From Rivihabitans pingtungensis (GTDB lineage: Bacteria; Pseudomonadota; Gammaproteobacteria; Burkholderiales; Aquaspirillaceae): a DNA stretch of 64,000 nucleotides. The stretch spans positions 186,001 to 250,000 of the forward strand of contig NZ_QJKI01000001.1 of assembly GCF_003201855.1 (NCBI RefSeq), in the 5' to 3' direction. The position numbers and the translations under genes are program-made. Below, piece after piece: positions 30,737 to 41,981 of this stretch; position 1 is the stretch's first letter, and the number at the start of each line of letters is the position of its first letter. The notes under the pieces were generated by a model. It was not told where the DNA came from. It saw nothing but the letters and a program-made list of their open reading frames with translations, and did no database searches.

Positions 30737-30838
30737 GTTTATCGCCCGACGGCGCGTATGCCGTCAGCTTGAATCGGCGCGGCGGCGCATGCTGTCCGCC
30801 CGCGCCATGCGAACCGAGACAGACCGGAGTTGACAACC

Positions 30839-31396
30839 ATGATCCAAGACGTGAAAAAACAAGCCGAAAGCAAGATGCAAAAAACCCTGGACGCCTTCAA
30901 GGCCGACCTGACCAAGGTGCGCACCGGCCGCGCCCACACCGGCCTGCTCGATCACGTGATGGTGGACTACTACGGCAACCCCACCCCGGTGAATCAGGTG
31001 GGCAACGTCACCCTGATCGACGCGCGCACCATCGGCGTGCAAGTCTGGGAAAAAAACATGGTCGCCAAGGTGGAAAAAGCCATCCGTGACTCTGACCTGG
31101 GCCTGAACCCGGCCGCCAATGGCGACGTGATCCGCGTGCCGATGCCGGCGCTGACCGAAGAACGCCGCCGCGACCTGACCAAGGTGGTCAAGGGTGAGGC
31201 CGAAAACGCCCGCGTGGCGGTGCGCAATATCCGCCGCGACGCCAACAACGACTGCAAAAACCTGCTGAAAGACAAGTCCATCACCGAGGACGAAGAACGC
31301 CGCGCCCAGGACGACATCCAGAAGCTGACCGACAAATACATCGTCGAAGTGGACAAGGCCCTGGCCGAAAAAGAAAAGGAACTGATGGCCGTCTGA
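30839..31396 (+). CDS. frr: ribosome recycling factor
   Basis: Splits post-termination ribosomes together with EF-G. It is 185 residues from [20 protein letters not shown], with [13 protein letters not shown] and the end [17 protein letters not shown]. The ATG at 30839 has CGGAG ten bases upstream; the TTG three codons before it is less likely. Confidence 0.97.
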   Translation: MIQDVKKQAESKMQKTLDAFKADLTKVRTGRAHTGLLDHVMVDYYGNPTPVNQVGNVTLIDARTIGVQVWEKNMVAKVEKAIRDSDLGLNPAANGDVIRVPMPALTEERRRDLTKVVKGEAENARVAVRNIRRDANNDCKNLLKDKSITEDEERRAQDDIQKLTDKYIVEVDKALAEKEKELMAV

Positions 31397-31470
31397 CCCT
31401 TCGGCCCAGTGCGGCGGCGCGCTCTCATCGCGCTGCCGCTTTCCGTCTTTTTTACCCGCAGGATGCCGCC

Positions 31471-32232
31471 TTGTTTCTCAGCTCCACGCAGACCATTCCC
31501 GACGTCGCCTCCGTGCCGCGCCACATCGCCATCATCATGGACGGCAATGGCCGTTGGGCGAAAAAACGCTTTTTGCCGCGTGTGGCTGGCCACAAGCGCG
31601 GCGTGGAAGCCGTGCGCAACACGGTGAAATCCTGCGCCGAAATGGGCGTGGAATACCTCACCCTGTTTGCTTTTTCCAGCGAGAACTGGCGTCGGCCGCA
31701 AGACGAAGTGTCGTTCTTGATGGAGCTGTTCCTGCAAGTACTGGAGCGCGAGGTCGAGCGCCTGCACCGCAACAATATCCGCCTGAAAATCATCGGCGCC
31801 AGCGAGCGCTTCAACCCTGCCCTGCTGGAGCGCATTGCCCGCGCGGAAGAAAAAACCGCCGCCAACAGCGGCCTGACACTGACCGTCGCCGCCGATTACG
31901 GCGGGCGCTGGGACGTGCTGCAAGCCGTCAAGCGTCTGGCTGTTGAACGCCATGGCGATTTGTCTGGCGTCAGCGAGGCGGATTTGGCCGGGCAACTGTC
32001 CATGGCCTACGCCCCCGAGCCGGATTTGTTTATCCGCACGGGCGGCGAGCAACGCATCAGCAACTTCCTGCTCTGGCAACTGGCCTACACTGAACTGCAC
32101 TTCACTCAAACGCTGTGGCCGGATTTCGACCGCGCCGCGCTGGATCTGGCAATTGACTCCTATCGCCAGCGCGAACGCCGCTTTGGCCGCACCACCGAAC
32201 AACTCGACCCGGCCTTGCGCCGGGCGGAATGA
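31471..32232 (+). CDS. uppS: undecaprenyl pyrophosphate synthase
   Basis: cis-prenyltransferase that makes the C55 carrier lipid used for peptidoglycan and O-antigen. It is 253 residues, with the signatures [16 protein letters not shown] (catalytic aspartate) and [19 protein letters not shown]. The predicted start is TTG at 31471 with AGGA eight bases upstream; no ATG is better placed before the conserved core. It lies in the usual frr-uppS-cdsA-dxr order. Confidence 0.95.
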   Translation: MFLSSTQTIPDVASVPRHIAIIMDGNGRWAKKRFLPRVAGHKRGVEAVRNTVKSCAEMGVEYLTLFAFSSENWRRPQDEVSFLMELFLQVLEREVERLHRNNIRLKIIGASERFNPALLERIARAEEKTAANSGLTLTVAADYGGRWDVLQAVKRLAVERHGDLSGVSEADLAGQLSMAYAPEPDLFIRTGGEQRISNFLLWQLAYTELHFTQTLWPDFDRAALDLAIDSYRQRERRFGRTTEQLDPALRRAE

Positions 32233-32278
32233 CCCATTCGCCGGCGCCTGTGCCGGTGTCGCTCTGCAAGGCCCGACC

Positions 32279-33085
32279 ATGCTGATTCCCCGCATCATCA
32301 CTGCCGTATTTCTGGTGGCTTTCATGCTCGGCGGGCTGTTTTACCTGCCCGCCCCCTACTGGCCGGCGTTTGCCGCCGTGATCATCCTGCCCGCGCTGTG
32401 GGAATGGACCCGCTTGTTTCATATTACTGGCCTGGCGCAAATCGGCTACCTGGGTTTTTCTGCCCTGATGATGTACGCCGTGGCCTGCACCGGCCAGATG
32501 CCCGGTGCAGGCATGCAAGTGCTGTCACTGCTGATGTGGCTGGTGGTCGCCCCGCTGTGGCTGTGGCGGCGCTGGAAGCTGGTGGATCGCAACCAGGCCG
32601 CCATGCTGGGCTGGCTGCTGCTGATGCCGGCCTGGTTTGCCCTGCTGGCCTGGCGGCCCGGCCCGGAACAAGGCCCGGCCCTGCTGGCGGTGATGGCGCT
32701 GGTGTGGATTGCCGACACCGCCGCCTATTTTGCCGGCCGCGCCTTTGGCAAACACAAACTCGCCCCGGCCATCAGTCCCGGCAAAAGCTGGGAAGGTGTG
32801 GCCGGCGGCATGCTGGCCACCGGAATTTATACGCTGTGGGTGGGTCACAGCGGCGTATTTGATTTTTCTCTGCCGTGGTGGGGCTGGCTGGCCGCTGGCT
32901 GGGCGCTCACTGCGGTCAGCGTAGTGGGCGACCTGCTGGAATCCTGGTTCAAGCGCGCCGCTGGCGTCAAAGACAGTAGCCAGCTCTTGCCCGGCCACGG
33001 CGGCGTGCTCGACCGCATCGACAGCCTGATCGCCGTGCTGGCGGTCAGCCAGGCTGCCCGTTACCTTGCCACCCAATGGATGTAA
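32279..33085 (+). CDS. cdsA: phosphatidate cytidylyltransferase
   Basis: Inner-membrane enzyme that makes CDP-diacylglycerol, the precursor of the phospholipids. It is 268 residues with about eight membrane segments. The family signature is near the end ([21 protein letters not shown] and [13 protein letters not shown]). The ATG at 32279 ([15 protein letters not shown]) is chosen because upstream codons of the same open frame lie inside uppS. Confidence 0.95.
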   Translation: MLIPRIITAVFLVAFMLGGLFYLPAPYWPAFAAVIILPALWEWTRLFHITGLAQIGYLGFSALMMYAVACTGQMPGAGMQVLSLLMWLVVAPLWLWRRWKLVDRNQAAMLGWLLLMPAWFALLAWRPGPEQGPALLAVMALVWIADTAAYFAGRAFGKHKLAPAISPGKSWEGVAGGMLATGIYTLWVGHSGVFDFSLPWWGWLAAGWALTAVSVVGDLLESWFKRAAGVKDSSQLLPGHGGVLDRIDSLIAVLAVSQAARYLATQWM

Positions 33086-33095
33086 GCTGCTGAAC

Positions 33096-34274
33096 ATGAC
33101 CCCGCAAGGCCTGACTATTCTGGGCGCCACCGGCACCATCGGCGTCAACACCCTCGACGTGGTAAGCCGCCACCCACAGCAATTTCGCGTGGTGGCGCTC
33201 ACCGGCCAATCGCAACTGGACAAGCTGGCCGAGCAATGCCGCCGCTTTGCCCCCCGCTACGCCGTGGTGCTGGACGCCGCCTCGGCCAGCACGCTGTCCG
33301 GCCTGCTGGCCGCCGCCGGCTGCGACACCGAAGTGCTGTACGGCGCCGAGGCGCTGGCGCAGGTGGCCACCCTGCCGGAAGTAGACGCCGTGATGGCCGC
33401 CATTGTCGGTGCCGCCGGCCTGCCGCCCACCCTGGCGGCGGTGCGCGCCGGCAAGCGCGTGCTGCTGGCCAATAAAGAATCGCTGGTGATGGCCGGCGAG
33501 CTGTTTATGGGCGAGGTGCGCGCCAGTGGCAGCGTGCTGCTGCCGATTGACAGCGAGCACAATGCGATTTTCCAGTCGCTGCCGGACGACTATCGCGGCG
33601 ATCTGGCCGCTGCCGGCGTCGAGCGCATCGTGCTGACCGCCAGCGGCGGGCCATTTCGTGGCTGGCGCGCCGAGCAACTGGCCGATGTCACCCCGGCCAT
33701 GGCGGTGAAACACCCCAATTGGGTGATGGGCCGCAAGATTTCGGTGGACTCCGCCACCCTGATGAACAAGGGCCTGGAAGTGATCGAAGCGCGCTGGTTG
33801 TTCAATGCCGCGCCAGACGCCATCGAAGTGGTGGTGCATCCGCAAAGCGTGATTCACTCGATGGTGCGCTACCGCGATGGCTCGGTGGTGGCGCAGTTGG
33901 GCACGCCGGACATGCGCACGCCGATTGCCCATGCCCTGGCCTGGCCGCAGCGCATCGACGCCGGCGTCGCCCCGCTGGATTTCTCCACCCTGTCCGGGCT
34001 GACCTTCGAGGCGCCGGACACGCTGAACTTCCCCTGCCTGCGCCTGGCGTTTGACGCGCTGCACGCCGGCGGCAACGCCCCGGCGGTGCTCAACGCCGCC
34101 AATGAAATCGCCGTCGCCGCCTTCCTGGGTGGCGCGCTGCCGTTCACCGGCATCCCCGGCCTGGTGGACGCCGCGCTGGCGCGCTTTGCCGGCCAGCCCT
34201 GCGCCAGTGTCGAGGCGCTGCTGAGCTGCGATGGCGAAGTGCGCGCCTTCTGTCGCGCCCGACTGGCGGTCTGA
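33096..34274 (+). CDS. dxr: 1-deoxy-D-xylulose 5-phosphate reductoisomerase
   Basis: Second step of the MEP isoprenoid pathway, giving 2-C-methyl-D-erythritol 4-phosphate with NADPH. It is 392 residues: the nucleotide fold at the start ([18 protein letters not shown]), then the metal and substrate region [12 protein letters not shown] and [24 protein letters not shown]. It starts 10 bases after cdsA. Its product also feeds lipid carrier synthesis by the neighbouring uppS. Confidence 0.97.
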   Translation: MTPQGLTILGATGTIGVNTLDVVSRHPQQFRVVALTGQSQLDKLAEQCRRFAPRYAVVLDAASASTLSGLLAAAGCDTEVLYGAEALAQVATLPEVDAVMAAIVGAAGLPPTLAAVRAGKRVLLANKESLVMAGELFMGEVRASGSVLLPIDSEHNAIFQSLPDDYRGDLAAAGVERIVLTASGGPFRGWRAEQLADVTPAMAVKHPNWVMGRKISVDSATLMNKGLEVIEARWLFNAAPDAIEVVVHPQSVIHSMVRYRDGSVVAQLGTPDMRTPIAHALAWPQRIDAGVAPLDFSTLSGLTFEAPDTLNFPCLRLAFDALHAGGNAPAVLNAANEIAVAAFLGGALPFTGIPGLVDAALARFAGQPCASVEALLSCDGEVRAFCRARLAV

Positions 34275-34277
34275 GGC

Positions 34278-35618
34278 ATGCTGAGCACAATTCTCGCCTT
34301 TGCCGTGGCCATCGGCGTGCTGGTGACCTTTCATGAATTTGGCCACTATTGGGTGGCGCGCCGTTGCGGCGTGAAAGTGCTGCGTTTTTCCATTGGTTTT
34401 GGCCGGCCGCTGTTCAGCGCGCGCTGGCGCGGCACCGAATGGAGCATCTCGCCGATTCCGCTGGGTGGTTACGTCAAGATGCTGGACGAGAGGGAAATGG
34501 ACGTGCCGGCGCACGAGCGCCATCTTGCTTTTAATGCCCAGCCGGTCAGCCGGCGCATGGCGATTGTCGCCGCCGGCCCGCTGGCCAATCTGCTGCTGGC
34601 GGTGCTGCTGTATATGGCGCTGTTCATGTCTGGCGTCAACTGGATCAAGCCGGGAGTGGGTTCGGTACAACCGGGCTCGCCAGCGGCGCAGGCGGGCCTG
34701 CGTGGCGGCGAGGTGATTGCCGCAGTGAATGGTGAAGCCGTGGAAAGCTGGCAGGACTTGCGCCTGGCGCTGATGGAAGGCCTGGCGGATAGAGCCATCA
34801 CCCTGACGTTAAGCCAACCCACCACGCAACAACTGACCGTGCCGCCGGCGGCGCTGGCTGAACTGGAAGCCGACAACCACGGCCTGGCCCGGCTCGGCCT
34901 GTCGCCTGCGCGGCCGCTGGCGGAAATCGCCATGGTGGACGCCAATGGCGCTGGCGCGCGCGGCGGCCTGCAAGTGGGCGACCGCCTGTTGGCGCTGGAT
35001 GGCCAGCCGCTGCGCGGCTGGGAGGATTTTTCCCGGCAGGTGCGCCAGCACCCTGGCCAGCCCTTGATGCTGACCGTGTCGCGTCATGGCCGTGAATTGA
35101 CGCTGCGTTTGACGCCCGACAGCCTGGCCGGGCCGGATGGCCAGCGCCTTGGCCGGCTGAATGTGGCGCCGCGCCAGGACGAAGCCTGGATGAATAGCCT
35201 GCGCATGAGCCGCCAGGACGACCCGATCAGCGCACTGGCGCACGCGGTGGAAAAAACCTGGGACACTGCCTGGAGCAGCTTTTCCATGATCGGCCGCATG
35301 GTCTTGGGACAGTTGTCGATGGACAATCTGTCCGGCCCGCTGATGATTGCCGACTACGCCGGCCAGAGCGCGCGCCAGGGCACACAATCGTATCTGGAAT
35401 TCATGGCGCTGATCAGCATCAGCCTGGCTGTGCTCAATCTGCTGCCGATTCCGGTGCTCGACGGGGGGCACTTGATGTATTATACCGTCGAGCTATTGCG
35501 CGGGCGTCCGGTTTCCGAACGCACCATGGCCCTGGGTCAGCGCATCGGGCTGGCCGCGCTGCTTGGCCTGATGACGTTTGCGCTTTTCAACGACATTCAA
35601 CGTCTCGTGACGGGTTAA
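34278..35618 (+). CDS. rseP: site-2 intramembrane protease RseP
   Basis: Zinc metalloprotease of the inner membrane that makes the second cut in RseA and so frees RpoE. It is 446 residues with the HEFGH zinc motif near residue 20, two PDZ domains (GSVQPGSPAAQAGLRGGE and GARGGLQVGDRLLALDG) and the C-terminal NLLPIPVLDGGHL motif with the third zinc ligand. It stands directly before bamA. Its target gene is in the same window. Confidence 0.96.
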   Translation: MLSTILAFAVAIGVLVTFHEFGHYWVARRCGVKVLRFSIGFGRPLFSARWRGTEWSISPIPLGGYVKMLDEREMDVPAHERHLAFNAQPVSRRMAIVAAGPLANLLLAVLLYMALFMSGVNWIKPGVGSVQPGSPAAQAGLRGGEVIAAVNGEAVESWQDLRLALMEGLADRAITLTLSQPTTQQLTVPPAALAELEADNHGLARLGLSPARPLAEIAMVDANGAGARGGLQVGDRLLALDGQPLRGWEDFSRQVRQHPGQPLMLTVSRHGRELTLRLTPDSLAGPDGQRLGRLNVAPRQDEAWMNSLRMSRQDDPISALAHAVEKTWDTAWSSFSMIGRMVLGQLSMDNLSGPLMIADYAGQSARQGTQSYLEFMALISISLAVLNLLPIPVLDGGHLMYYTVELLRGRPVSERTMALGQRIGLAALLGLMTFALFNDIQRLVTG

Positions 35619-35630
35619 CCGCCAATCTCT

Positions 35631-37919
35631 ATGAAAATCAAGACACTAGTTCTCTCCATCATGGGTCTGTCCCTGGCGCCACTGGCCTGGGCGGCGGAAC
35701 CGTTCGTGATCAAGGATATCCGGGTGGAGGGCCTGCAACGCACCGAACCCGGCACCGTATTCAACTATCTGCCGGTCAAGGTCGGCGATACCTTCTCTGA
35801 CGACAAGGCCGAATCCGCCATCAAGGCGCTATTCGCCACTGGTTTTTTTGCCGATGTGCGCATCGAAACCGAAAACAATGTGGTGATTGTCGCCATCGCC
35901 GAGCGACCGGTGATTGCCGAGCTGAACATCAACGGCTCGAAAGAATTCGACAGCAAGCAGCTGAAAAAGGCCCTGAAAGACAACGGCCTGGCTGAGTCGC
36001 GCGTGTTCGATAAATCGGTGCTGGAACAAGCCGAACAAGAGCTCAAGCGCCAGTATTACAGCAAGGGCAAATACTCGGTACAGATCAACACCAAGGTGAC
36101 CAAGCTGGAACGCAACCGCGTGGCGGTCACCATGGACATCGACGAAGGCGTGGCTGCGCGCATCAAGCAGATCAAGATCGTCGGCACCAAGGCCTTCAAA
36201 GAAGGCGATCTCTTGGACGAATTCGCCCTGACCGACTCGGGCTGGCTGACCTGGCTGACCCGCGACGACCAGTATTCCAAGCAAAAACTGCAAGGTGACC
36301 TGGAGCGTCTGCGCTCTTACTACCTGAACCGTGGTTACTTCGAGTTCAATATCGACTCCACCCAGGTGTCGATCAGCCCGGACAAGCGGGATGTGTATAT
36401 CACCGTCAACGTCAGCGAAGGCGAAAAATACGCTGTCTCGGACGTGCGCTTTGCCGGCGATTTGACCGTGCCGGAAGCCACCCTCAAGCCGCTGGTGCAG
36501 ATCAAGCCGGGTGAAACCTTCACCCGCGACAAGGTCAACGACACCGTCAGCGCCATCACCGACCTGCTGGGCAACAGCGGCTATGCGTTTGCCAACGTCA
36601 ATGCCGTGCCGGAAGTGGACAAGGACAAACATCAGGTGGCGTTCACCTTCTTTGTCGATCCGGGCCGCCGTGTGTACGTGCGCCGCATCAATGTGGCCGG
36701 CAACACCCGCACCCGCGACGAAGTGATCCGCCGCGAAATGCGCCAGATGGAAAGTGGCTGGTACGACAACCAGAAAATCAAGCGCAGTAAAGAGCGTCTG
36801 GACCTGCTGGGCTACTTCACCGACGTCAACGTGGAAACCCCGGCCGTCACCGACACGCCTGACCAGGTGGACGTGAATGTCAGCGTCACCGAAAAACCCA
36901 CCGGCAGCGTGCAGTTGGGCGCCGGTTTCTCGCAGGACAACGGCTTTGCCCTGTCCGCGTCGATCTCGCAGACCAACTTCTTTGGTTCGGGCAAGGCCGT
37001 GTCGGCAGGCTTTAACACCGACAAGGTGAACGAGTTCTACAACCTGTCGTTCACCGACCCGTACTTTACCGTCGATGGCACCAGCCTGGGTTATGACGTC
37101 TACCGCAAGACTTACGACCCCAGCCAGAAGGATCGCGGTCAGTACAAGACCAAAACCGACGGCATCATGGTGCGTGCCGGTGTGCCGATCACCGAATTCG
37201 ATCGCATTAATTTCAGTGCCGGCGTCGAGCGCACCAAGATTGGCCTGTTCTCCGACAGCCCCAAGCGCTATGTTGACTTCGTCAACGAGTACAGCAGCAG
37301 CAACTTCAGCCTGCTGGCTTCGGCCAGCTGGGCGCGCGACACCCGCGACTCGGCGCTGTGGCCGACCAAGGGCTCGGTAAGCAAAGCTGCCGCTGAGTTT
37401 GCCCTGCCGGGTGGCGATGTGCAGTACTACCGCTTTAGCGTAGGCAATCAGTGGTACTACCCGCTGAGCAAAAACCTGACGCTGATGCTGAATGGCGAGC
37501 TGGGCATGGTCAACAGCTGGTCCAGCAAGAAGCTGCCGTTCTACGAAAACTTCTACCTGGGCGGCATCAGCTCGGTGCGGGGTTTTGAATCCGGCACCAT
37601 TGGCGCCCAGGATGAAAACAACAACGCCTATGGCGGCACCCGCCGCGCGGTGTTCAATGCCGAAGTGCTGTTCCCCTTCCCGGGGCTGCGCGACGACAAA
37701 ACCCTGCGCCTGTCCACCTTCTTTGACGTGGGCACGGTGTTTGGCGGCCAGTTCAACAGCGGCCTGACCTGGCGCGATAACCTGCGCTACTCGGCCGGTC
37801 TGGGCTTGTCCTGGGTGTCGCCGCTGGGCCCGATGCGCTTCAGCTTCTCGCAGCCGCTGCACAAGAAGTCCAACGACCATCTTGAGCGCTTCCAGTTCAC
37901 GCTGGGCACCTCGTTCTAA
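35631..37919 (+). CDS. bamA: outer membrane protein assembly factor BamA
   Basis: Core of the BAM complex that inserts beta-barrels into the outer membrane. It is 762 residues: signal peptide 1-21 (cleaved at AWA-AEPF), five POTRA domains starting IKDIRVEGLQRTEPGTVF, then the Omp85 barrel with RGFESGTIG, the conserved lid-loop motif, and a C-terminal phenylalanine in FQFTLGTSF. Its neighbours rseP and skp act in the same process. Confidence 0.97.
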   Translation: MKIKTLVLSIMGLSLAPLAWAAEPFVIKDIRVEGLQRTEPGTVFNYLPVKVGDTFSDDKAESAIKALFATGFFADVRIETENNVVIVAIAERPVIAELNINGSKEFDSKQLKKALKDNGLAESRVFDKSVLEQAEQELKRQYYSKGKYSVQINTKVTKLERNRVAVTMDIDEGVAARIKQIKIVGTKAFKEGDLLDEFALTDSGWLTWLTRDDQYSKQKLQGDLERLRSYYLNRGYFEFNIDSTQVSISPDKRDVYITVNVSEGEKYAVSDVRFAGDLTVPEATLKPLVQIKPGETFTRDKVNDTVSAITDLLGNSGYAFANVNAVPEVDKDKHQVAFTFFVDPGRRVYVRRINVAGNTRTRDEVIRREMRQMESGWYDNQKIKRSKERLDLLGYFTDVNVETPAVTDTPDQVDVNVSVTEKPTGSVQLGAGFSQDNGFALSASISQTNFFGSGKAVSAGFNTDKVNEFYNLSFTDPYFTVDGTSLGYDVYRKTYDPSQKDRGQYKTKTDGIMVRAGVPITEFDRINFSAGVERTKIGLFSDSPKRYVDFVNEYSSSNFSLLASASWARDTRDSALWPTKGSVSKAAAEFALPGGDVQYYRFSVGNQWYYPLSKNLTLMLNGELGMVNSWSSKKLPFYENFYLGGISSVRGFESGTIGAQDENNNAYGGTRRAVFNAEVLFPFPGLRDDKTLRLSTFFDVGTVFGGQFNSGLTWRDNLRYSAGLGLSWVSPLGPMRFSFSQPLHKKSNDHLERFQFTLGTSF

Positions 37920-37923
37920 GCCC

Positions 37924-38436
37924 ATGATGAGCAAGCTTGCCTTATTGTGGCGTGCGCTGATGGCCAGTCTGGTGCTGGCCATGCTCTGGCTGGCCGTACC
38001 GGCCATGGCCGACGAGCTGCGCCTGGGCTACGTCGATACCGAGCGGGTCTATCGCGAGGCAACGGCGGCGGTGAAAGCGCAGCAGCGCCTGAAAGCCGAA
38101 TTCGCCCCGCGCGAAGCTGAGCTGGCCGACATGGCGCGCCGCGCGCGAGAGCTCAAGCAAACGCTGGACGCCGGCAAACTCTCCGACGCCGAGCGGCGCA
38201 CGCGCGAGCGCGAGCTGCAAGCACTGGACCGCGACTTTCAGGCCAAGCAGCTGGAATTCCGCCAGGAATTCGGCCAGCGCCGCACCGAAGAATTTGCCGC
38301 CATCCAGCAGCGCGCCAACCAGGTGATCCGTGACTTGGCGCGCAGCGAACGCTTTGACCTGATTTTGCAGGATGTGGTGTACGTCAGCCCCCGTTTCGAC
38401 ATCACCGAGCGAGTGCTGAAAGCACTGGACGACTGA
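37924..38436 (+). CDS. skp: periplasmic chaperone Skp/OmpH
   Basis: Trimeric chaperone that carries unfolded outer-membrane proteins across the periplasm. It is 170 residues with a signal peptide ending near PAMA, a short beta start (RLGYVDTERVYRE) and long charged helices forming the tentacles. The first of two adjacent ATG codons is given; the second would remove one residue. It lies four bases after bamA. Confidence 0.93.
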   Translation: MMSKLALLWRALMASLVLAMLWLAVPAMADELRLGYVDTERVYREATAAVKAQQRLKAEFAPREAELADMARRARELKQTLDAGKLSDAERRTRERELQALDRDFQAKQLEFRQEFGQRRTEEFAAIQQRANQVIRDLARSERFDLILQDVVYVSPRFDITERVLKALDD

Positions 38437-38524
38437 CGCGCGTCAGCCCGTCTGACCTGGCCGCCCGCGGGCGGCCGGGCGGCGTGGCTGGCGCGTGTGT
38501 TTTTTTGCCCGCCAAGGACCATAC

Positions 38525-39580
38525 ATGGCCTGGACCCTTTCTGAGATTGTCGCCCGCCTGGGCGGCGAATTGCACGGCGAAGATCGCCTTATCGCCCGCC
38601 TGGCGCCGCTGGACGAAGCCGGCGCCGACGAGATTGCCTTTGTCACCGGCACCAAGCACGCCGACGCGCTGCGCGCCTCGGCCGCTGGCGCGGTGATTGT
38701 CAAAGCCGACTTGCTGGACATTGCCGCCCGCCCAGCGATTGTCTGCGCCGACCCCTATGTGTATTTTGCCCGGCTGGCCGGGCTGATGTGCCCGCCGCCG
38801 GCGGCGCGCGCCGCTGGCGCGCATCCCAGCGCGGCGGTGGCCGCTGACGCGCAGGTGGCCGCCAGCGCGGAAATCCGCGAGTTTGTCAGCATTGGCGCCG
38901 GCGCGGTGATCGGCGAGCGGGTGTTGTTGATGGCAGGCGCGGTAGTCGAGGCGGGCGCGGTAATCGGCGACGATTGCGTGTTGCACCCGCGCGTGGTGGT
39001 GCACCACGGCTGCGTGGTCGGCGCCCGCTGCATTCTGCATGCTGGCGCGGTGATTGGCGCCGATGGCTTTGGCAACGCCTGGGCCGGCGACCACTGGGAA
39101 AAAATCCCGCAAATCGGCCGCGCGGTGCTGGGCGACGACGTAGAAATCGGCGCCAACACCACCATCGACCGTGGCGCGCTGGCCGACACGGTGATTGAGC
39201 GCGGCGTGCGCCTGGATAATCTGATCCACATCGCCCACAACTGCCGGGTGGGCGCGCACACCGCCATGGCCGCCTGCGTCGGCGTGGCCGGCAGCACCAG
39301 CATTGGCGCCAATTGCATGATCGGCGGCGCGGCGATGATCTCTGGCCATCTGAAAATCGGCGACCGTGTGCACATCTCCGGCGGCACGCTGGTGGCCAAA
39401 AATCTGGACAAACCTGGCCAGTACACCGCCGTGTACCCGCTGGCCACCCATAAAGAGTGGCTGGGCAACGCCGCGCATGTGCGTCAGCTGGGCAAGCTGG
39501 CGGCGCGCGTCAAGCAGCTGGAAGCCCGTCTGGCTGCCGCCAACGCCACCGACCCCCACTCCACCAAGGAACCCCAATGA
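38525..39580 (+). CDS. lpxD: UDP-3-O-(3-hydroxyacyl)glucosamine N-acyltransferase
   Basis: Third step of lipid A synthesis, adding the N-linked 3-hydroxyacyl chain. It is 351 residues: an N-terminal uridine-binding domain, then a left-handed beta-helix of hexapeptide repeats with the catalytic histidine in [12 protein letters not shown], and a helical C-terminus. AAGGA precedes the chosen ATG ([14 protein letters not shown]). Its stop overlaps the fabZ start. Confidence 0.96.
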   Translation: MAWTLSEIVARLGGELHGEDRLIARLAPLDEAGADEIAFVTGTKHADALRASAAGAVIVKADLLDIAARPAIVCADPYVYFARLAGLMCPPPAARAAGAHPSAAVAADAQVAASAEIREFVSIGAGAVIGERVLLMAGAVVEAGAVIGDDCVLHPRVVVHHGCVVGARCILHAGAVIGADGFGNAWAGDHWEKIPQIGRAVLGDDVEIGANTTIDRGALADTVIERGVRLDNLIHIAHNCRVGAHTAMAACVGVAGSTSIGANCMIGGAAMISGHLKIGDRVHISGGTLVAKNLDKPGQYTAVYPLATHKEWLGNAAHVRQLGKLAARVKQLEARLAAANATDPHSTKEPQ

Positions 39581-40035
39581 GCGAATTCGCCACCCTGATC
39601 GACCTACGCGCCATTCTCAAGCTGCTGCCGCACCGTTACCCGTTTTTGCTGGTGGATCGTGTCACCGAACTGGAAGTCGGCAAGCGCATCGTCGCCCTGA
39701 AAAACGTCACCATCAACGAGCCGTTTTTTGTCGGCCACTTTGACGGCTACCCGGTGATGCCGGGCGTGCTGATTGTCGAAGCGCTGGCCCAGGCCGCCGG
39801 CATCCTGGCGGTGAAAACCCACGATGGCGATGTGCGTCAGGAAAACGCCCTGTATTTCTTTGTCGGCATCGACAACTGCCGCTTCAAGCGCCAGGTGATC
39901 CCCGGCGACCAGCTGACCCTGGAAGTGGAAATGCTGCGCGTGGCGCGCGGCATCGGCAAATTCCGCGCCGTGGCCAAGGTGGATGGCGAAATCGCCGCCG
40001 AAGCGGATCTGATGTGCGCCCGTCGGGAGGTGTGA
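39577..40035 (+). CDS. fabZ: 3-hydroxyacyl-[acyl-carrier-protein] dehydratase FabZ
   Basis: Hot-dog-fold dehydratase of fatty-acid synthesis. It is 152 residues with the start [14 protein letters not shown], the catalytic histidine in [16 protein letters not shown] and the glutamate in the following helix. It competes with LpxA for 3-hydroxyacyl-ACP, and its place between lpxD and lpxA is conserved. AAGGA precedes the ATG, which overlaps the lpxD stop. Confidence 0.97.
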   Translation: MSEFATLIDLRAILKLLPHRYPFLLVDRVTELEVGKRIVALKNVTINEPFFVGHFDGYPVMPGVLIVEALAQAAGILAVKTHDGDVRQENALYFFVGIDNCRFKRQVIPGDQLTLEVEMLRVARGIGKFRAVAKVDGEIAAEADLMCARREV

Positions 40036-40038
40036 TCC

Positions 40039-40812
40039 ATGGCGATTCATCCCACCGCCATCATTGCGCCGGGCGCACAGATTGACGCCAGCGTGGAGAT
40101 TGGCCCTTACGCGGTGATTGGCGAGCATGTCAGCATCGGCGCCGGCACCCGCGTGGGCCCGCACACGGTGATTGAAGGCCACACCAGCATTGGCCGCCAG
40201 AACCAGATTTTTCAGTTCGCCTCGCTGGGCGCCGCGCCGCAAGACAAAAAATACGCCGGCGAACCCACCCGGCTGGAAATTGGCGACAACAACACCATCC
40301 GCGAGTTTTGCACCTTTAACGTCGGCACCGTGCAAGACGGCGGCCTGACCCGGCTGGGCAATGACAACTGGGTGATGGCTTATGTGCATATCGCCCATGA
40401 TTGCATTGTGGGCGACCACTGCATCCTGGCCAATAACGCCACCCTGGCCGGCCACATCAGCATCGGCGACCATGTGTTTCTCGGCGGGCTGACCGCCGTG
40501 CATCAGTTTTGCACCATCGGCGCCCATGCCATGACCGCTGGCGGTTCGATTGTCGTGCAAGACATCCCGCCCTATGTCACCGCCGCCGGCAACCACGCTC
40601 ATCCGGTGGGCATCAATAGCGAAGGCCTGCGCCGCCGTGGCTTTGACGCCGAGCAAATCAGCCGCATCAAACGCGCCTACAAGCAGATTTACCGCCAGGG
40701 CCTGAGCCTGGAAGACGCCAAGGCCGCCATCACCGAGGCTGCCGCCGACGCCCCGGAGCTGGCGCTGTTTGTGGACTTTTTTGCCCGCGCCAAGCGCGGC
40801 ATCATCCGCTGA
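40039..40812 (+). CDS. lpxA: UDP-N-acetylglucosamine acyltransferase
   Basis: First step of lipid A synthesis. It is 257 residues: a left-handed beta-helix of hexapeptide repeats from [20 protein letters not shown], the catalytic histidine in [10 protein letters not shown], then the C-terminal helical part. GGGAGGTG precedes the ATG. It overlaps lpxB by one base. Confidence 0.97.
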   Translation: MAIHPTAIIAPGAQIDASVEIGPYAVIGEHVSIGAGTRVGPHTVIEGHTSIGRQNQIFQFASLGAAPQDKKYAGEPTRLEIGDNNTIREFCTFNVGTVQDGGLTRLGNDNWVMAYVHIAHDCIVGDHCILANNATLAGHISIGDHVFLGGLTAVHQFCTIGAHAMTAGGSIVVQDIPPYVTAAGNHAHPVGINSEGLRRRGFDAEQISRIKRAYKQIYRQGLSLEDAKAAITEAAADAPELALFVDFFARAKRGIIR

Positions 40813-41981
40813 TGGGCCTGTTTCCACCCGACGCCGGCCTGCGCATCGCCATGGTGGCCGGCGAGGCCTCGGGCGATATGCTGGGCGCGCGGCTGATCGA
40901 CGCCATCCGTGCCCGCCGCCCGGATGCGCGCTTTGTCGGCATCGGTGGCCCCAAAATGCAAGCCGCCGGGCTGGAAAGCCTGTTTCCGCAAGAAACCCTG
41001 GCCGTGCGCGGCTATGTGGAAGTGCTGCGCAATCTGCGCGCCATCCTCGCCATCCGCCGCGAGCTCAAGGCCAAGCTGCTGGCCGAGCGCCCGGACGTGT
41101 TCATCGGCGTCGATGCGCCGGATTTCAATCTGGCGGTTGAACACAGCCTGAAAGCCGCCGGCATTCGCACCATTCACTACGTCAGCCCGTCGATCTGGGC
41201 CTGGCGCGGCGAGCGCGTGCACAAAATCAAACAAGCGGTAAACCGCGTGCTGGCGCTGTTTCCGATGGAGCCGCCGATTTACCAGGCGGCCGGCGTGCCG
41301 GTCAGCTATGTGGGCCACCCGCTGGCGGAAAGCATGCCCATCGTCCCCGACCGCCAGGGCGCGCGTGAGGTGCTGAACATCCTGCCGCGCCAGGCGCCAG
41401 TGTTCACCCTGATGCCCGGCAGCCGCCAGGGCGAAGTGGACGTGATGGCCCCGCTGTTCATCGCCGCCGCCCGCTTGATCGCCAAAGAAGTGCCCGACGC
41501 GCAATTTTTGGTGCCGTTGGCCACCCGCCCGACCTTTGACCGCTTTGAACAACTGCTGTGGCGGCTGAAAGCCCACCAACTGCCCATCCGCCGCCTGTTC
41601 GGCCACGCCCAACACGCCATGGCTGCCGCCGACGCCGTGCTGGTGGCCAGCGGCACCGCCACGCTGGAAGTGGCCCTGGCCAAACGGCCGATGGTGATCA
41701 GCTACAAAATCTCGCCGATCACCTACCGCATCGTCAAACGCAAACTGCAACTGCCCTATGTTGGCCTGCCCAATATCCTGTGCGGCGAATTCATCGTGCC
41801 GGAACTGCTGCAAGACGACGCCACCCCGGAAAACCTCGCCCAGGCCCTGCTCAACGCCTGGCGCGACGCCGACTACCGCGCCTGGCTGGATGGCAAACTG
41901 ACCGAACTGCACCACACGCTGAAGCAGGACAGCGCTGCACGTGCTGCGCAGGCGGTGCTGGAGGTGGCAGAACATGGCTGA
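40812..41981 (+). CDS. lpxB: lipid-A-disaccharide synthase
   Basis: GT-B-fold glycosyltransferase of the inner membrane that joins UDP-diacylglucosamine to lipid X. It is 389 residues with the start [34 protein letters not shown], and the donor-binding [10 protein letters not shown] and [12 protein letters not shown]. It overlaps lpxA and rnhB, showing tight packing. Confidence 0.96.
   Translation: MGLFPPDAGLRIAMVAGEASGDMLGARLIDAIRARRPDARFVGIGGPKMQAAGLESLFPQETLAVRGYVEVLRNLRAILAIRRELKAKLLAERPDVFIGVDAPDFNLAVEHSLKAAGIRTIHYVSPSIWAWRGERVHKIKQAVNRVLALFPMEPPIYQAAGVPVSYVGHPLAESMPIVPDRQGAREVLNILPRQAPVFTLMPGSRQGEVDVMAPLFIAAARLIAKEVPDAQFLVPLATRPTFDRFEQLLWRLKAHQLPIRRLFGHAQHAMAAADAVLVASGTATLEVALAKRPMVISYKISPITYRIVKRKLQLPYVGLPNILCGEFIVPELLQDDATPENLAQALLNAWRDADYRAWLDGKLTELHHTLKQDSAARAAQAVLEVAEHG

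Noticed and set aside
33045..34670. A 541-codon open frame on the minus strand across dxr and rseP
   Set aside because: Shadow; the opposing genes carry complete active-site motifs.
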